A stretch of DNA of 46,526 nt from an uncultured Ruminococcus sp. (GTDB lineage: Bacteria > Bacillota > Clostridia > Oscillospirales > Acutalibacteraceae): NCBI GenBank assembly GCA_902773135.1, contig CACYDP010000094.1, forward strand, positions 1 to 46,526. Reading direction: 5' to 3'. The notes beneath the pieces were generated by a model that saw nothing but the letters and a program-made list of their open reading frames with translations, was not told the DNA's origin and made no database searches. Positions 25,663-33,809 of the stretch are shown here, piece after piece. Position 1 is the first letter of the stretch; every line of letters begins with the position of its first letter. The position numbers and the translations under genes are program-made.

Positions 25663-26433
25663 GTGAATATACTTGCTATCGGTGATATAGTAGGGTCGAT
25701 AGGCTGCCGCTTTTTGCGTGAAAAACTGCCATCCCTGAAAAAGAAAGAAAATATTGATCTTGTCATTGCCAACGGCGAAAATTCTGCTGACGGCAACGGC
25801 ATTACGCCGTCATCGGCAAATTTTATCTTCAGCAGCGGAGTCGATGTAATTACCGCAGGAAACCATACATTCAGACGGCGTGAAAGTTATTCTTTGTTTG
25901 ACAGTTCGGAATGTCTTTTAAGACCGGCGAACTTTCCTGATGGAACAACACCCGGACATGGTTTTACGGTGTATGATTTCGGACGTACCAGTGCTGCGGT
26001 GATCAATCTGATGGGCTGTATGTATATGGAAAGCTTGAATGACCCTTATATGATAATCGACAGTATCCTGAAACAGATTGACAGTAAAATCATTATTCTT
26101 GATTTTCACGCAGAAGCTACTGCTGAAAAATTGGCGTTGGCGTATTACCTTGACGGAAGAATTTCCGCAATGTTCGGAACGCATACGCATGTTCAGACAG
26201 CAGATGAACGTATCTTCCGAAATGGAATGGGATATATCACAGATGTAGGAATGACAGGACCTTATGAATCGGTTCTGGGCGTAAAACCGGAGCTTGCCGT
26301 TAAAAAATTTAAGGAAAAACTTCCTGTACGCTTTGACCTTGCTGAAGGAAAGTGTAAAATGGATTGCATTAAGTTTGTCATAGACGAAAAAACGGGACGC
26401 ACTACCGAACTGCAAAGAATGGAGATTGTGTGA
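25663..26433 (+). CDS. ymdB: YmdB-type metallophosphoesterase (TIGR00282 family)
   Basis: A 256-residue calcineurin-like phosphodiesterase. Metal-binding motifs are in order: GDIVGSIG at 7-14, NGENSADGNG near 37-46, AGNHTFRR near 65-72, DFHAEATAEK near 146-155, and GTHTHVQTADE near 172-182. In Bacillus the homologue hydrolyses cyclic nucleotides and influences the choice between biofilm and motility, and its gene follows rny. The start is the GTG at 25663 (MNILAIGDIVG is the family opening), with a weak GGTGTG site. It has its own promoter and is followed by spoVS, conserving part of the rny-ymdB-spoVS association. Confidence 0.93.
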   Translation: MNILAIGDIVGSIGCRFLREKLPSLKKKENIDLVIANGENSADGNGITPSSANFIFSSGVDVITAGNHTFRRRESYSLFDSSECLLRPANFPDGTTPGHGFTVYDFGRTSAAVINLMGCMYMESLNDPYMIIDSILKQIDSKIIILDFHAEATAEKLALAYYLDGRISAMFGTHTHVQTADERIFRNGMGYITDVGMTGPYESVLGVKPELAVKKFKEKLPVRFDLAEGKCKMDCIKFVIDEKTGRTTELQRMEIV

Positions 26434-26532
26434 ATATCAAAAATTAACAAATTATTTACACAATTTGCTTGTATCATAGCTGTTTTGGATATATTATATT
26501 ATTATGAGCTTGTATACTCATTATCATGGAAT

Positions 26533-26588
26533 CCTGTGGAGTCACAACAAATCAGGACAATGAAGCAGGAAGTCCGTTGGTTTTTGAC
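26533..26588 (+). repeat. Nested-hairpin element, copy 2 (leader of spoVS)
   Basis: The second copy of the element at 20663-20713. GTCA (26541-26544) faces TGAC (26585-26588) and GGAC (26554-26557) faces GTCC (26572-26575). This copy can also form GTCCGTT with AACGGAC (26572-26578 and 26588-26594). It ends about 50 bases before the spoVS start, within the likely leader. Confidence 0.5.
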
Positions 26589-26641
26589 AACGGACAGTTC
26601 ACCCAGTGTTATATCAAACGATCATTTATGGAGGGAAAATT

Positions 26642-26902
26642 ATGGAAATTTTAAAAGTTTCATCAAAATCATCACCCAATTCCGTTGCGGGTGCCATTGC
26701 AGGAGTCATCAGAGATTACGGTTGTGTGGAAGTGCAGGCTGTGGGTGCCGGTGCCACCAATCAGGCACTGAAATCTGTTGCCGTTGCCAGAGGTTATCTT
26801 GCTCCTATGGGAATTGATTTGGTATGTATACCTGCGTTTACAAGCATTGAAATAGACGGTTCTGAACGCACAGCAATGAAATTGATCGTAGAAATCAGAT
26901 GA
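26642..26902 (+). CDS. spoVS: Stage V sporulation protein S
   Basis: An 86-residue Alba-like protein. The sequence MEILKVSSKSSPNSVAGAIA, then VEVQAVGAGATNQALKS and a C-terminal TAMKLIVEIR, is the nearly invariant SpoVS signature. It acts in the switch to later stages of sporulation and is kept in many non-model Clostridia. The ATG at 26642 follows GGAGGGAAAATT; an upstream in-frame start at 26606 would lack a site. No clear SigA promoter is visible directly upstream, although AT-rich -10-like boxes (TATATT, TATACT) lie at 26490-26520. The leader contains the nested-hairpin element. Confidence 0.96.
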   Translation: MEILKVSSKSSPNSVAGAIAGVIRDYGCVEVQAVGAGATNQALKSVAVARGYLAPMGIDLVCIPAFTSIEIDGSERTAMKLIVEIR

Positions 26903-26949
26903 TTTGAGCTATTTTGTCAAAATAACAGAATTTTAGTTGATATTTACTG

Positions 26950-26978
26950 TTGACTATGATGCAATTTTGCGTTAATAT
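26950..26978 (+). promoter_or_regulatory. Promoter of fakA
   Basis: TTGACT at 26950-26955, a 17-bp spacer and TAATAT at 26973-26978, about 60 bases upstream of the fakA start. Confidence 0.65.
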
Positions 26979-27040
26979 ATGTATGGGTGTTTTTACCCTG
27001 TTTTATTTTGACAAATAGATTTTAAGGAAGTGGTTTTAAG

Positions 27041-28735
27041 ATGATAAACGGACTTAGTTTTAAAAATGCGATCATTTCAGGTGCGAATAATATTTTAAGA
27101 CATAAAGAAGAAGTTAATGCATTGAATATTTTTCCCGTTCCCGACGGTGATACAGGTACAAATATGTCGATGACCGCAGAAAGTGCCAAAACAGCTCTTG
27201 AAGAAATGAATACTCAGAATGTAGCCGAAATAGCAGCGGCTGCCGCTTCTGCAATGCTGAAAGGTGCTAGAGGAAATTCGGGTGTAATATTATCACTCTT
27301 GTTCAGGGGAATCGCAGACGGACTGAGCGGTATAGAAGAAGCAGACGGTCAATCGTTTGTGAATGCGTTGCAAGCGGGCGTTACAAAGGCTTATAATGCA
27401 GTGATGAATCCTACTGAGGGTACGATCCTTACCGTAGCGAGAATGGCGTGTGAATCGGGAAAAATTGCGGCTGATGTGGAAGATGACCCGATTATCGTGT
27501 TCAGTGCAATATGCTCGGCTGCTAATGACGCTTTGGAATGTACTCCCGAAATGCTCCCTGTTCTTAAGAAGGCAGGAGTGGTTGATGCAGGCGGCAAAGG
27601 TCTGTGTCTGATTTTTGAGGGTATGCTTTCTCTTTTGCGTGACGGTATTATGATCAGTGCAGATGTTCCGGTGGAAGAAAAAATTGAAGCAGCTAAAAAT
27701 GACGAAGATGACTTCTTTAAAAATGCCGCAGCTCAGTTTGATTCCGAGATTACGTTTACATATTGTACAGAATTTATTATCGGCAGAAGTGCCGATTCGG
27801 AAAAAAGTCCGCTCGAACTCAAAGCTTTTCTGGAAACAATAGGCGATTGTGTTGTGGTGGCGGAAGATGAAGATATTGTCAAGGTCCATGTTCATACCGA
27901 ACACCCCGGCAAAGCGATGGAAGAAGCCCTGACCATTGGTCAGCTCCTTACAGTGAAAGTGGAAAATATGAAAGAGCAGCACCGCAAGGCTGCTGAAGAA
28001 TTTGAAAAAGCAAAAGCGAAAAGTGAGGCAGAAGAAAAAAGACGTGAAGAACTGAAACCCGTTTCTCCTGTGGAAGAAGTGGGATTTGTTGCAGTGGCAA
28101 CAGGTGATGGTCTGGAAACGCTTTTTAAAGACCTTGGCTGCTGTCATATTATCAACGGCGGTCAGAGTATGAACCCGAGTACCGAAGATATTCTGGAAGC
28201 GGTTCTGGCGACTCCGGCAAAAACGGTTTTTGTACTTCCTAATAATAAAAATATTCTTCTGGCAGCAGAGCAGGTCGTTCCGCTGGTAACAGACAGAACG
28301 GTAGTGATTATTCCGACCCGTACTATTCCGCAGGGATTGGTGGCAATGCTTTCTTATTCTGCTGACTCTACACCTGAACTTAATCAGGATTATATGACAG
28401 CAGCGGCAAAAAATGTTTCTACGGGTCAGGTAACCTATGCTGCAAGAAATTCTGAATTTGGTTCCACAAAAATTAAAGAGGGCGAAATTATCGCTCTGCA
28501 TAACGGAAAACTGACACATAAGGACAAAGATCCCGTTCATGCTGCTGTAAAACTCGCAAAGGATATGATCAAACGTGATACTTCGTATATTACGCTGATT
28601 TACGGCAACGGTATTACGGAGGCTCAGGCAAATGTGGCTTTTGAAGCGATTCAATCAAAGGCAGGTTCTAATATAGAGGTATCGCTGATTGAAGGCGGTC
28701 AGCCAATTTATTATTTTATTCTTTCGGTTGAATAA
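27041..28735 (+). CDS. fakA: FakA/YloV-type fatty acid kinase, DhaL domain protein
   Basis: A 564-residue protein. Residues about 5-205 form a DhaL (DAK2) ATP-binding domain, with the signature NIFPVPDGDTGTNMSMT near 28-44 and GARGNSGVILS near 77-87. A middle domain includes a CVVVAEDEDIVKVHVHTEHP segment near 270-290, and the C-terminal region is the DegV-like YloV module. Family members phosphorylate acyl groups presented by FakB lipid-binding proteins. No fakB is in the window, as is common. In Firmicutes yloV usually follows the asp23-like yloU and precedes recG; recG is here but yloU is not immediately upstream. The ATG at 27041 follows a GGAAGTGG site. Confidence 0.92.
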   Translation: MINGLSFKNAIISGANNILRHKEEVNALNIFPVPDGDTGTNMSMTAESAKTALEEMNTQNVAEIAAAAASAMLKGARGNSGVILSLLFRGIADGLSGIEEADGQSFVNALQAGVTKAYNAVMNPTEGTILTVARMACESGKIAADVEDDPIIVFSAICSAANDALECTPEMLPVLKKAGVVDAGGKGLCLIFEGMLSLLRDGIMISADVPVEEKIEAAKNDEDDFFKNAAAQFDSEITFTYCTEFIIGRSADSEKSPLELKAFLETIGDCVVVAEDEDIVKVHVHTEHPGKAMEEALTIGQLLTVKVENMKEQHRKAAEEFEKAKAKSEAEEKRREELKPVSPVEEVGFVAVATGDGLETLFKDLGCCHIINGGQSMNPSTEDILEAVLATPAKTVFVLPNNKNILLAAEQVVPLVTDRTVVIIPTRTIPQGLVAMLSYSADSTPELNQDYMTAAAKNVSTGQVTYAARNSEFGSTKIKEGEIIALHNGKLTHKDKDPVHAAVKLAKDMIKRDTSYITLIYGNGITEAQANVAFEAIQSKAGSNIEVSLIEGGQPIYYFILSVE

Positions 28736-28758
28736 GGTTTTGTTAATGATGTGATATA

Positions 28759-28801
28759 CGGTAAGATTATAGGACAACCACTGTAATCTTACCGTTTTTT
28801 T
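28759..28801 (+). terminator. Terminator between fakA and recG
   Basis: A perfect 11-bp stem (CGGTAAGATTA and complement) followed by seven T residues. It ends only 17 bases before the recG start, leaving no room for a promoter after it, so recG probably depends on read-through. Confidence 0.9.
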
Positions 28802-28818
28802 ACGGGGAGGATGATCAT

Positions 28819-30864
28819 TTGGCATCGTTGTTTAAAATTCCGATTCATCAGCTGAACGGCATCGGACCAAAAAGAGCTGAACTTTTTCAAAAACTCGGTG
28901 CAGACAGTGTCGGTGCGTTATTAAGATTATATCCCAAAAAGTACGAAGACTGGAGCAGCCCGTCTGCCATTTCGGAAACAGACAGTGCCGAACCCTGTTG
29001 CGTGAAAGCATATATTACGGGAGCTTATCCCCCCGCAAGAATACGGAAAAATATGGCGATTTATAAGCTGGAAGCAGAAGACGGGTATGACCGTATGACC
29101 ATTACGTTTTTTAATCAGCAATATCTGTATGAGAAATTACGAAACGGGGGAGAATATCTTTTTTACGGAACAGTCAAAAAGAATTTTTCTGTTTATGAGA
29201 TGAGCAATCCGGCGGTGGCATCAGTGAATTCGGCTGTCATACACCCAATTTATCAGCATACGGGGACATTGACCGGCAAGCAAGTCGAAAAAGCCGTCGA
29301 GCAGGCATTAAAGATGCTTCCCGAAAACATCAATGATCCGATACCGCCGGATATATTAAAAAAATATGAGCTTTGTTCACTTGATTTTGCCATTAAAAAT
29401 ATCCATTTTCCGAAAGATCTTCCGTCACTTGCAGCTGCTAAAAACAGACTGATTTTTGAAGAACTGCTGATTTTGCAGATCGGGATGGCAAGGCTGAAAG
29501 GCGGCAGGCAAACGGCGGCGGGAAATCGAATACCATCAGATTTTACAAAAGAATTTTACGATCTGCTGCCGTTTGAACCTACCAATGCCCAGAAAAAAGC
29601 CGTCAGTGACTGTATCAATGATATGAAAAACAGCCTGTATCCGATGAACAGGCTGATTCAGGGAGATGTGGGTTCGGGAAAAACGGCTGTGGCGGCGGCA
29701 GTGTGCTATACCGCTGTCAAAAACGGAATGCAGTGTGCTTTTATGGTGCCTACTGAAATACTTGCCGAACAGCATATGGCATCGCTGAGTGATATTTTCA
29801 GCGGCAGCGGTATAAAAACAGCTTTGCTGACGGGTTCGGTAAAATCGTCACAGAAAAAACAAATCTGCCGGGCACTTTCGGACGGCAGCATTGATGTTGT
29901 CATTGGAACGCACGCTTTGATTTCCGACAATGTGGTATTTCAGAATCTGGGGTTGGTCATAACAGACGAACAGCATCGTTTCGGCGTGGCACAGAGAGCA
30001 GCATTGATTGCCAAGGGGAGCAGACCGCACATTATGGTAATGTCTGCTACGCCGATTCCCAGAACGCTGGCTTTGATGATATTCGGAGATTTAGACCTGT
30101 CCGTACTGGACGAATTGCCGCCGGGAAGAAAAAAAGTCGATACATTCCTCATTGACAGCGGCAAAAGAAACAGAGCATACGGCTTTTTGAAAAAACAGAT
30201 TGAAGAGGGACATCAATGTTATATTGTATGTCCTTTGGTAGAGCAAAGTGAAATGATGGATATGGAATCGGCTGAAGAGTATGTAGAAAAGCTGAGAAAA
30301 TCAGAACTTTGTCATTGCCGCATCGCCATTCTTCACGGAAAAATGAAAGCGTCTCAAAAGGAACAGATTATGAATGAATTTAAGGATGGAAATATTGATA
30401 TATTGGTTTCCACCACGGTAATAGAGGTAGGTGTAAATGTCCCCAATGCAACCATCATGATGATAGAAAATGCAGAACGTTTCGGGTTATCGCAGCTCCA
30501 TCAGCTGAGAGGACGTGTGGGACGGGGAAAGGCAAAGTCTTACTGTATTTTAATATCGGATATGAAAAGCAAAACAAGTGTGGAACGCTTGAAAGTAATG
30601 TGCCGCACCAACAACGGATTTTTGATTGCCGATGAAGATTTAAGGCTAAGAGGACCGGGCGATTTTTTTGGGTCAAGGCAGCACGGTTTGCCTGAACTGA
30701 AAATAGCCGGTATGTCAAGTATGACATCGTTGGAAGACACACAAGAAGCGGCAAGAATCATATTGCAGAGTGACCCCGATTTAAGTTTAAAAGAACATAG
30801 AGGGCTTGCATTTGAAACAAGACGTTTGTTCGGACGTGTAGGAAATACGGAACAGCTGCAATAG
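28819..30864 (+). CDS. recG: ATP-dependent DNA helicase RecG
   Basis: A 681-residue branch-migrating helicase for stalled forks and Holliday junctions. The N-terminal wedge/OB domain includes LNGIGPKRAELFQKLG near 12-27. The helicase core has Walker A GDVGSGKTAVAAA near 279-291, the DExH box TDEQHRFG near 380-387, [12 protein letters not shown], and the C-terminal VIEVGVNVPNATIM and QLHQLRGRVGRG motifs. The start is the TTG at 28819, set by a GGGGAGG site 8 bases upstream; no ATG is available. It follows fakA as in other Firmicutes, but behind a strong terminator. Confidence 0.96.
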   Translation: MASLFKIPIHQLNGIGPKRAELFQKLGADSVGALLRLYPKKYEDWSSPSAISETDSAEPCCVKAYITGAYPPARIRKNMAIYKLEAEDGYDRMTITFFNQQYLYEKLRNGGEYLFYGTVKKNFSVYEMSNPAVASVNSAVIHPIYQHTGTLTGKQVEKAVEQALKMLPENINDPIPPDILKKYELCSLDFAIKNIHFPKDLPSLAAAKNRLIFEELLILQIGMARLKGGRQTAAGNRIPSDFTKEFYDLLPFEPTNAQKKAVSDCINDMKNSLYPMNRLIQGDVGSGKTAVAAAVCYTAVKNGMQCAFMVPTEILAEQHMASLSDIFSGSGIKTALLTGSVKSSQKKQICRALSDGSIDVVIGTHALISDNVVFQNLGLVITDEQHRFGVAQRAALIAKGSRPHIMVMSATPIPRTLALMIFGDLDLSVLDELPPGRKKVDTFLIDSGKRNRAYGFLKKQIEEGHQCYIVCPLVEQSEMMDMESAEEYVEKLRKSELCHCRIAILHGKMKASQKEQIMNEFKDGNIDILVSTTVIEVGVNVPNATIMMIENAERFGLSQLHQLRGRVGRGKAKSYCILISDMKSKTSVERLKVMCRTNNGFLIADEDLRLRGPGDFFGSRQHGLPELKIAGMSSMTSLEDTQEAARIILQSDPDLSLKEHRGLAFETRRLFGRVGNTEQLQ

Positions 30865-30896
30865 TTTTCAACTTTTCAACATCGAAAAGTTGAAAA
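30865..30896. terminator. Hairpin between convergent recG and the SprT-like gene
   Basis: A perfect 13-bp stem (TTTTCAACTTTTC and complement) with a 6-base loop immediately after the recG stop; it can act in both directions. Confidence 0.7.
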
Positions 30897-30913
30897 GTTG
30901 AAATTGTTGAAAA

Positions 30914-31411
30914 TCACTTTGTGGTAACAGACAATAATTTTCCGCCGCAGCGGCAGCGGTATCTTGACGGATACTTAATGACATTGGAATATCGTTCACG
31001 CATAATGAAATTCCCGCATTTTTCGCATTGCAGGATATATTTGATGTTTTTTTCTCTTGGCTGTTCTTTCAGACCGAGTTCTTCACCGGAGTTGGTTCTT
31101 TTGATGCTGTAACCGTAGGTTCTGTTCATGATGGCGGCATAGTACAAAAATTTTTCCCCGTGATTGTAACAGCCCGGGCAGGTATGAATCAGTTCGTGTG
31201 CCAGTGTTTGCCGACAGGATTTTTCGGGAGCATTCAGAAGTCTGTCGGATAATTCAATGGTAAAATAACTGCCTTTTTGGATACAGCAGCCGAAACGTTT
31301 TTTGGCTCGGGTATTAATTTTGACATCGGGGGATATGTGGGACGAAACGGGTATTTTTACAGCTTTCATTTCCCGCTTTACTTCCTGCATTAGTTGATTA
31401 AAATCATTCAT
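30914..31411 (-). CDS. SprT-like zinc metalloprotease domain protein
   Basis: A 165-residue protein with a central HELIHT zinc-protease motif (near 72-77) and a further His in GCYNHGEKF, as in SprT/Spartan-type minigluzincins. A C-terminal zinc ribbon follows (CEKC, then CRC near 150). Spartan-type proteins cut DNA-protein crosslinks, but a role for small bacterial members is not established. The start ATG overlaps the stop of the preceding ProX-like gene (TAATG), so translation is coupled. No signal peptide is present, so it is cytoplasmic. Confidence 0.82.
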   Translation of the reverse strand: MNDFNQLMQEVKREMKAVKIPVSSHISPDVKINTRAKKRFGCCIQKGSYFTIELSDRLLNAPEKSCRQTLAHELIHTCPGCYNHGEKFLYYAAIMNRTYGYSIKRTNSGEELGLKEQPREKNIKYILQCEKCGNFIMRERYSNVIKYPSRYRCRCGGKLLSVTTK

Positions 31412-31959
31412 TATAATTCCACCGAAATAGGTTGATGGTTGATATACGGCAAGATTTGATCGGTAAGATCACGGGTTTTTAATTTGATGCTGGATGTATT
31501 GATACATGGGTGGCAGCCTATATGGTCATTTTTTAAAACATCACTGTCTATGAGAAGCTGTACACGGTTATCGGTGTCATTCATCAACCCCATCACACTG
31601 ACAGATCCCGGTGTGATATTCAGAAATTCGTCCATATAGTCGGCTCCGGCAAATGAAAGCCGTGCACTGTTGATTTGTTTTGACAGATCTTTGGTGCGGA
31701 ATTCTTTATCACCCGGAATCATCAGCAGATAAAACTGTGTTTTTTGCCTGTTGCACAAAAACAGGTTTTTACAGATTCTGACATTGAGGATTTGACCGAT
31801 TTTTTGGCAGTCTTCCATTGAGGCTGTTGCATCGTGGTCCAGTCTTTGAAAATCGATGTTCAGGTTTTCAAGCAGATCATATACAGCCTCTTCTTTGGGC
31901 AGACGTGTTTCGGACGGTCTGCCGTTCTCGATGCTGCTTTTGATGTTGATTTCACTCAT
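31411..31959 (-). CDS. Prolyl-tRNA deacylase-like protein (ProX/PrdX, YbaK family)
   Basis: A 182-residue YbaK/ProRS-associated domain protein. It has the PrdX-type opening (EEAVYDLLENLNIDFQRLDH), the KNLFLCNRQKTQFYLLMIPG core strand, the catalytic-Lys-like context (GDKEFRTKDL), and the C-terminal GSVSVMGLMND and IGCHPCINTSSIKL motifs. Family members hydrolyse Ala-tRNA-Pro made in error by prolyl-tRNA synthetase. The start at 31959 follows AAAGGA. It overlaps the SprT-like gene by one base in a two-gene operon. Confidence 0.85.
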   Translation of the reverse strand: MSEINIKSSIENGRPSETRLPKEEAVYDLLENLNIDFQRLDHDATASMEDCQKIGQILNVRICKNLFLCNRQKTQFYLLMIPGDKEFRTKDLSKQINSARLSFAGADYMDEFLNITPGSVSVMGLMNDTDNRVQLLIDSDVLKNDHIGCHPCINTSSIKLKTRDLTDQILPYINHQPISVEL

Positions 31960-31994
31960 TTCTTTTTTCCTTTCTTTATAACAGGTCTAATAAT

Positions 31995-32024
31995 AAAAGG
32001 TCTTAGCTGCCGCTAAAACCTTTT
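31995..32024 (-). terminator. Terminator of the HAD phosphatase gene
   Basis: A 13-base-arm stem with one mismatch (AAAAGGTCTTAGC with GCTAAAACCTTTT) and a 4-base loop. The minus-strand side continues as TTTTATTATTA. It lies 27 bases past the HAD stop. Confidence 0.75.
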
Positions 32025-32051
32025 TAGAAAACTATATTAATTGCCGTAATT

Positions 32052-32879
32052 TCAGCGACCGAAAAGTCTTGCCGACATATTGACACAGTTGAGAATATAA
32101 ACAATACCGTCCTCATCATTGGAACGTGTAATACAGTCAGCGGCATTTTTGACAGGTTCAGCGGCATTAGACATCGCCACACCAAGTCCTGCATATTTGA
32201 TCATTGAAATATCGTTAAATCCGTCACCGCAGGCAATACATTCCTCGGTTTTGATGCCGATCATATGCAGGAGTCTGTCGATAGACATTGCCTTATCGAT
32301 ACCTTTCGGTACGATTTCAAGGAAGAAAGGCTCGGATTTAAAGATGCCGAGTTTGCCCTCGTATTTTTCGGAGAGTATTTTTTCAAGTTTCAGAATTTCT
32401 TCCGGTTCTCCCTGAAGAAGACATTTATTGACATCAAAGTTAACATATTCCTGAAAGTTATCAACGAATTTTATTTTCATTGAATTAATTTTTGCTTCCA
32501 GTTTTGTGTATTGGTTGAGTTCGTGACCGACAATGATCTTGTCACCCTCATATGTATTGATTCCTACGTGGTAATCCTTGATGATTTCACAGATTTCGGG
32601 GATGTATTCAAGCGGCATCGTACTTTGGAAAAGAATGTCATCGGTTTTGCAGTCGATGACGCAGCCGCCGTTGTAAGCAAGGATATATCCGCCGTATTCT
32701 TTTAGTCGGAGCTGTTTTGCGTGGAGAAGAATACCCTGAGTGGGGCGTCCTGAAGCCAGTATGACTTTGCCGCCGTTTTCCTGAAAATCGATCAGTGTTT
32801 TCTGTGTTTCGACGGTGATTACTTTTTTGGAATTGGTCAGTGTTCCGTCAAGATCAAGTGCGATAATTTTATATGACAT
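32052..32879 (-). CDS. Cof-type HAD-IIB family phosphatase
   Basis: A 275-residue HAD-superfamily hydrolase. Motif I is DLDGTLTNS at 8-16 (nucleophile Asp8, acid/base Asp10). Motif II is ILASGRP, and motif III/IV is a Lys in GIDKAMS plus GDGFNDISMIKYAG near 220. The type IIB cap lies between motifs II and III. Such enzymes dephosphorylate sugar phosphates, flavin or cofactor precursors; the substrate cannot be told from sequence. The start is preceded by an AAGGGTGG site. It is the lone gene of its transcript, with a terminator at 31995-32024. Confidence 0.9.
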   Translation of the reverse strand: MSYKIIALDLDGTLTNSKKVITVETQKTLIDFQENGGKVILASGRPTQGILLHAKQLRLKEYGGYILAYNGGCVIDCKTDDILFQSTMPLEYIPEICEIIKDYHVGINTYEGDKIIVGHELNQYTKLEAKINSMKIKFVDNFQEYVNFDVNKCLLQGEPEEILKLEKILSEKYEGKLGIFKSEPFFLEIVPKGIDKAMSIDRLLHMIGIKTEECIACGDGFNDISMIKYAGLGVAMSNAAEPVKNAADCITRSNDEDGIVYILNCVNMSARLFGR

Positions 32880-33049
32880 TCTATACCACCCTTTTAGGAT
32901 TCAATCAAAAAGTTACTATCTTTTTTATATTTTATAAAATATAAAACACGCCGTCAATAGTATTTATTACGCATAAAACGGCAAATTTTAAAGAAATTTT
33001 GTGGTTTTATTCGGTCGATGCAACATTTTGTTCAATTTTAAAAAACATA

Positions 33050-33077
33050 TTGAAAAATTTTCTTAAAAGTGTATAAT
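33050..33077 (+). promoter_or_regulatory. Promoter of the acidic lipoprotein gene
   Basis: TTGAAA at 33050-33055, a 16-bp spacer and TATAAT at 33072-33077, 34 bases upstream of the start at 33112. Confidence 0.65.
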
Positions 33078-33111
33078 TATAGTATTGATAAAATTTTAGG
33101 AGGATATGACA

Positions 33112-33735
33112 ATGAAACGAAACCAAATTGTTTCAATTTTTCTTGCACTGGCAATCGGTGCAGTATCGGCAGTTGCTCTTACAGGCTGTACGGGAAGAGA
33201 GTATAGGATAGATAACGGTCAGGAGGTTGCCGTAGAAGAAAGCAGCGACCAGACCGGTACAGAGGAAACAGCCGAATCTTCGATTACGCCAATTGAGGCT
33301 TCTGATGAAAGCAGTGAGGAAAGTTCCGAAGCGGAGAGCAGCGAAGAAAGCAACCAAGAAGAAAGTGCTGACGATGAAAGCAGCGAAGAGGAAAGCTCCG
33401 AGGACGAAAGCAGTGAAGAGGAAAGTTCCGAAGACGAGAGCAGTGAAGAAGAAAGCTCTGAAGACGACGGCGCGAAAAAAGCTCAGATTACTTTCAAAAA
33501 ACCTGATGACTGGGGCGACAAAATCCTGGTAAAAGTTTATGAAAAAGGCGGCGTTGCCGGTACAGGCGAAGCAATGACCGATAACGGTGACGGTACCTAT
33601 TCTTACACTGTTACCTATGAAAATCCTGATGCAGAACTTCTCGTTATATTCAGCGAAGAGGGTAAACCGAGAAATCAGTACCCGAAAGCAAACGGTGAAG
33701 CTGTTGAGGACGGAAAAACATATTCCGTAGAATAA
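33112..33735 (+). CDS. Lipoprotein with Ser/Glu repeat linker and CBM26-like domain
   Basis: A 207-residue predicted lipoprotein. The signal peptide MKRNQIVSIFLALAIG... ends in a lipobox LTGC. A long acidic Ser/Glu/Asp linker follows (about 40-120), built of ESSEEESSEDE-like units. The C-terminal domain (about 123-207) has ITFKKPDDWGDKILVKVYE and a DNGDGTYSYTV strand, resembling starch-binding CBM26/CBM25-type modules (aromatic Trp and Tyr, and YSYTV before a final V/F-rich strand). The CBM call is by pattern only. The ATG at 33112 is favoured over 33106 because AGGAGG at 33098-33103 gives 8-base spacing. No enzyme is encoded next to it. Confidence 0.8.
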   Translation: MKRNQIVSIFLALAIGAVSAVALTGCTGREYRIDNGQEVAVEESSDQTGTEETAESSITPIEASDESSEESSEAESSEESNQEESADDESSEEESSEDESSEEESSEDESSEEESSEDDGAKKAQITFKKPDDWGDKILVKVYEKGGVAGTGEAMTDNGDGTYSYTVTYENPDAELLVIFSEEGKPRNQYPKANGEAVEDGKTYSVE

Positions 33736-33743
33736 TACATATA

Positions 33744-33781
33744 CCCCCGAAGAAATCGTACGATGGCGGTTTCTTCGGGGG
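33744..33781. terminator. Bidirectional terminator after the lipoprotein gene
   Basis: A perfect 12-bp stem (CCCCCGAAGAAA and complement) followed by TTGTGTTTT. It lies between the lipoprotein gene and the convergent small gene ending at 33810. Confidence 0.85.
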
Positions 33782-33809
33782 TTGTGTTTTAGTGTGCTTG
33801 AAGCAGATG

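Noticed and set aside
26485-26817. 110-codon plus frame overlapping spoVS
   Set aside because: Most of it is the spoVS gene read in another frame; the upstream part is the repeated element in the spoVS leader, and it has no binding site.
26912-26926. Short inverted repeat TATTTTGTCAAAATA after spoVS as a terminator
   Set aside because: The stem is AT-only with a one-base loop, too weak to claim.
27293-28654. 453-codon open frame on the minus strand inside fakA
   Set aside because: It is antisense to a full, well-recognised gene, lacks a ribosome binding site, and has a Phe/Cys/His-rich composition typical of a shadow frame.
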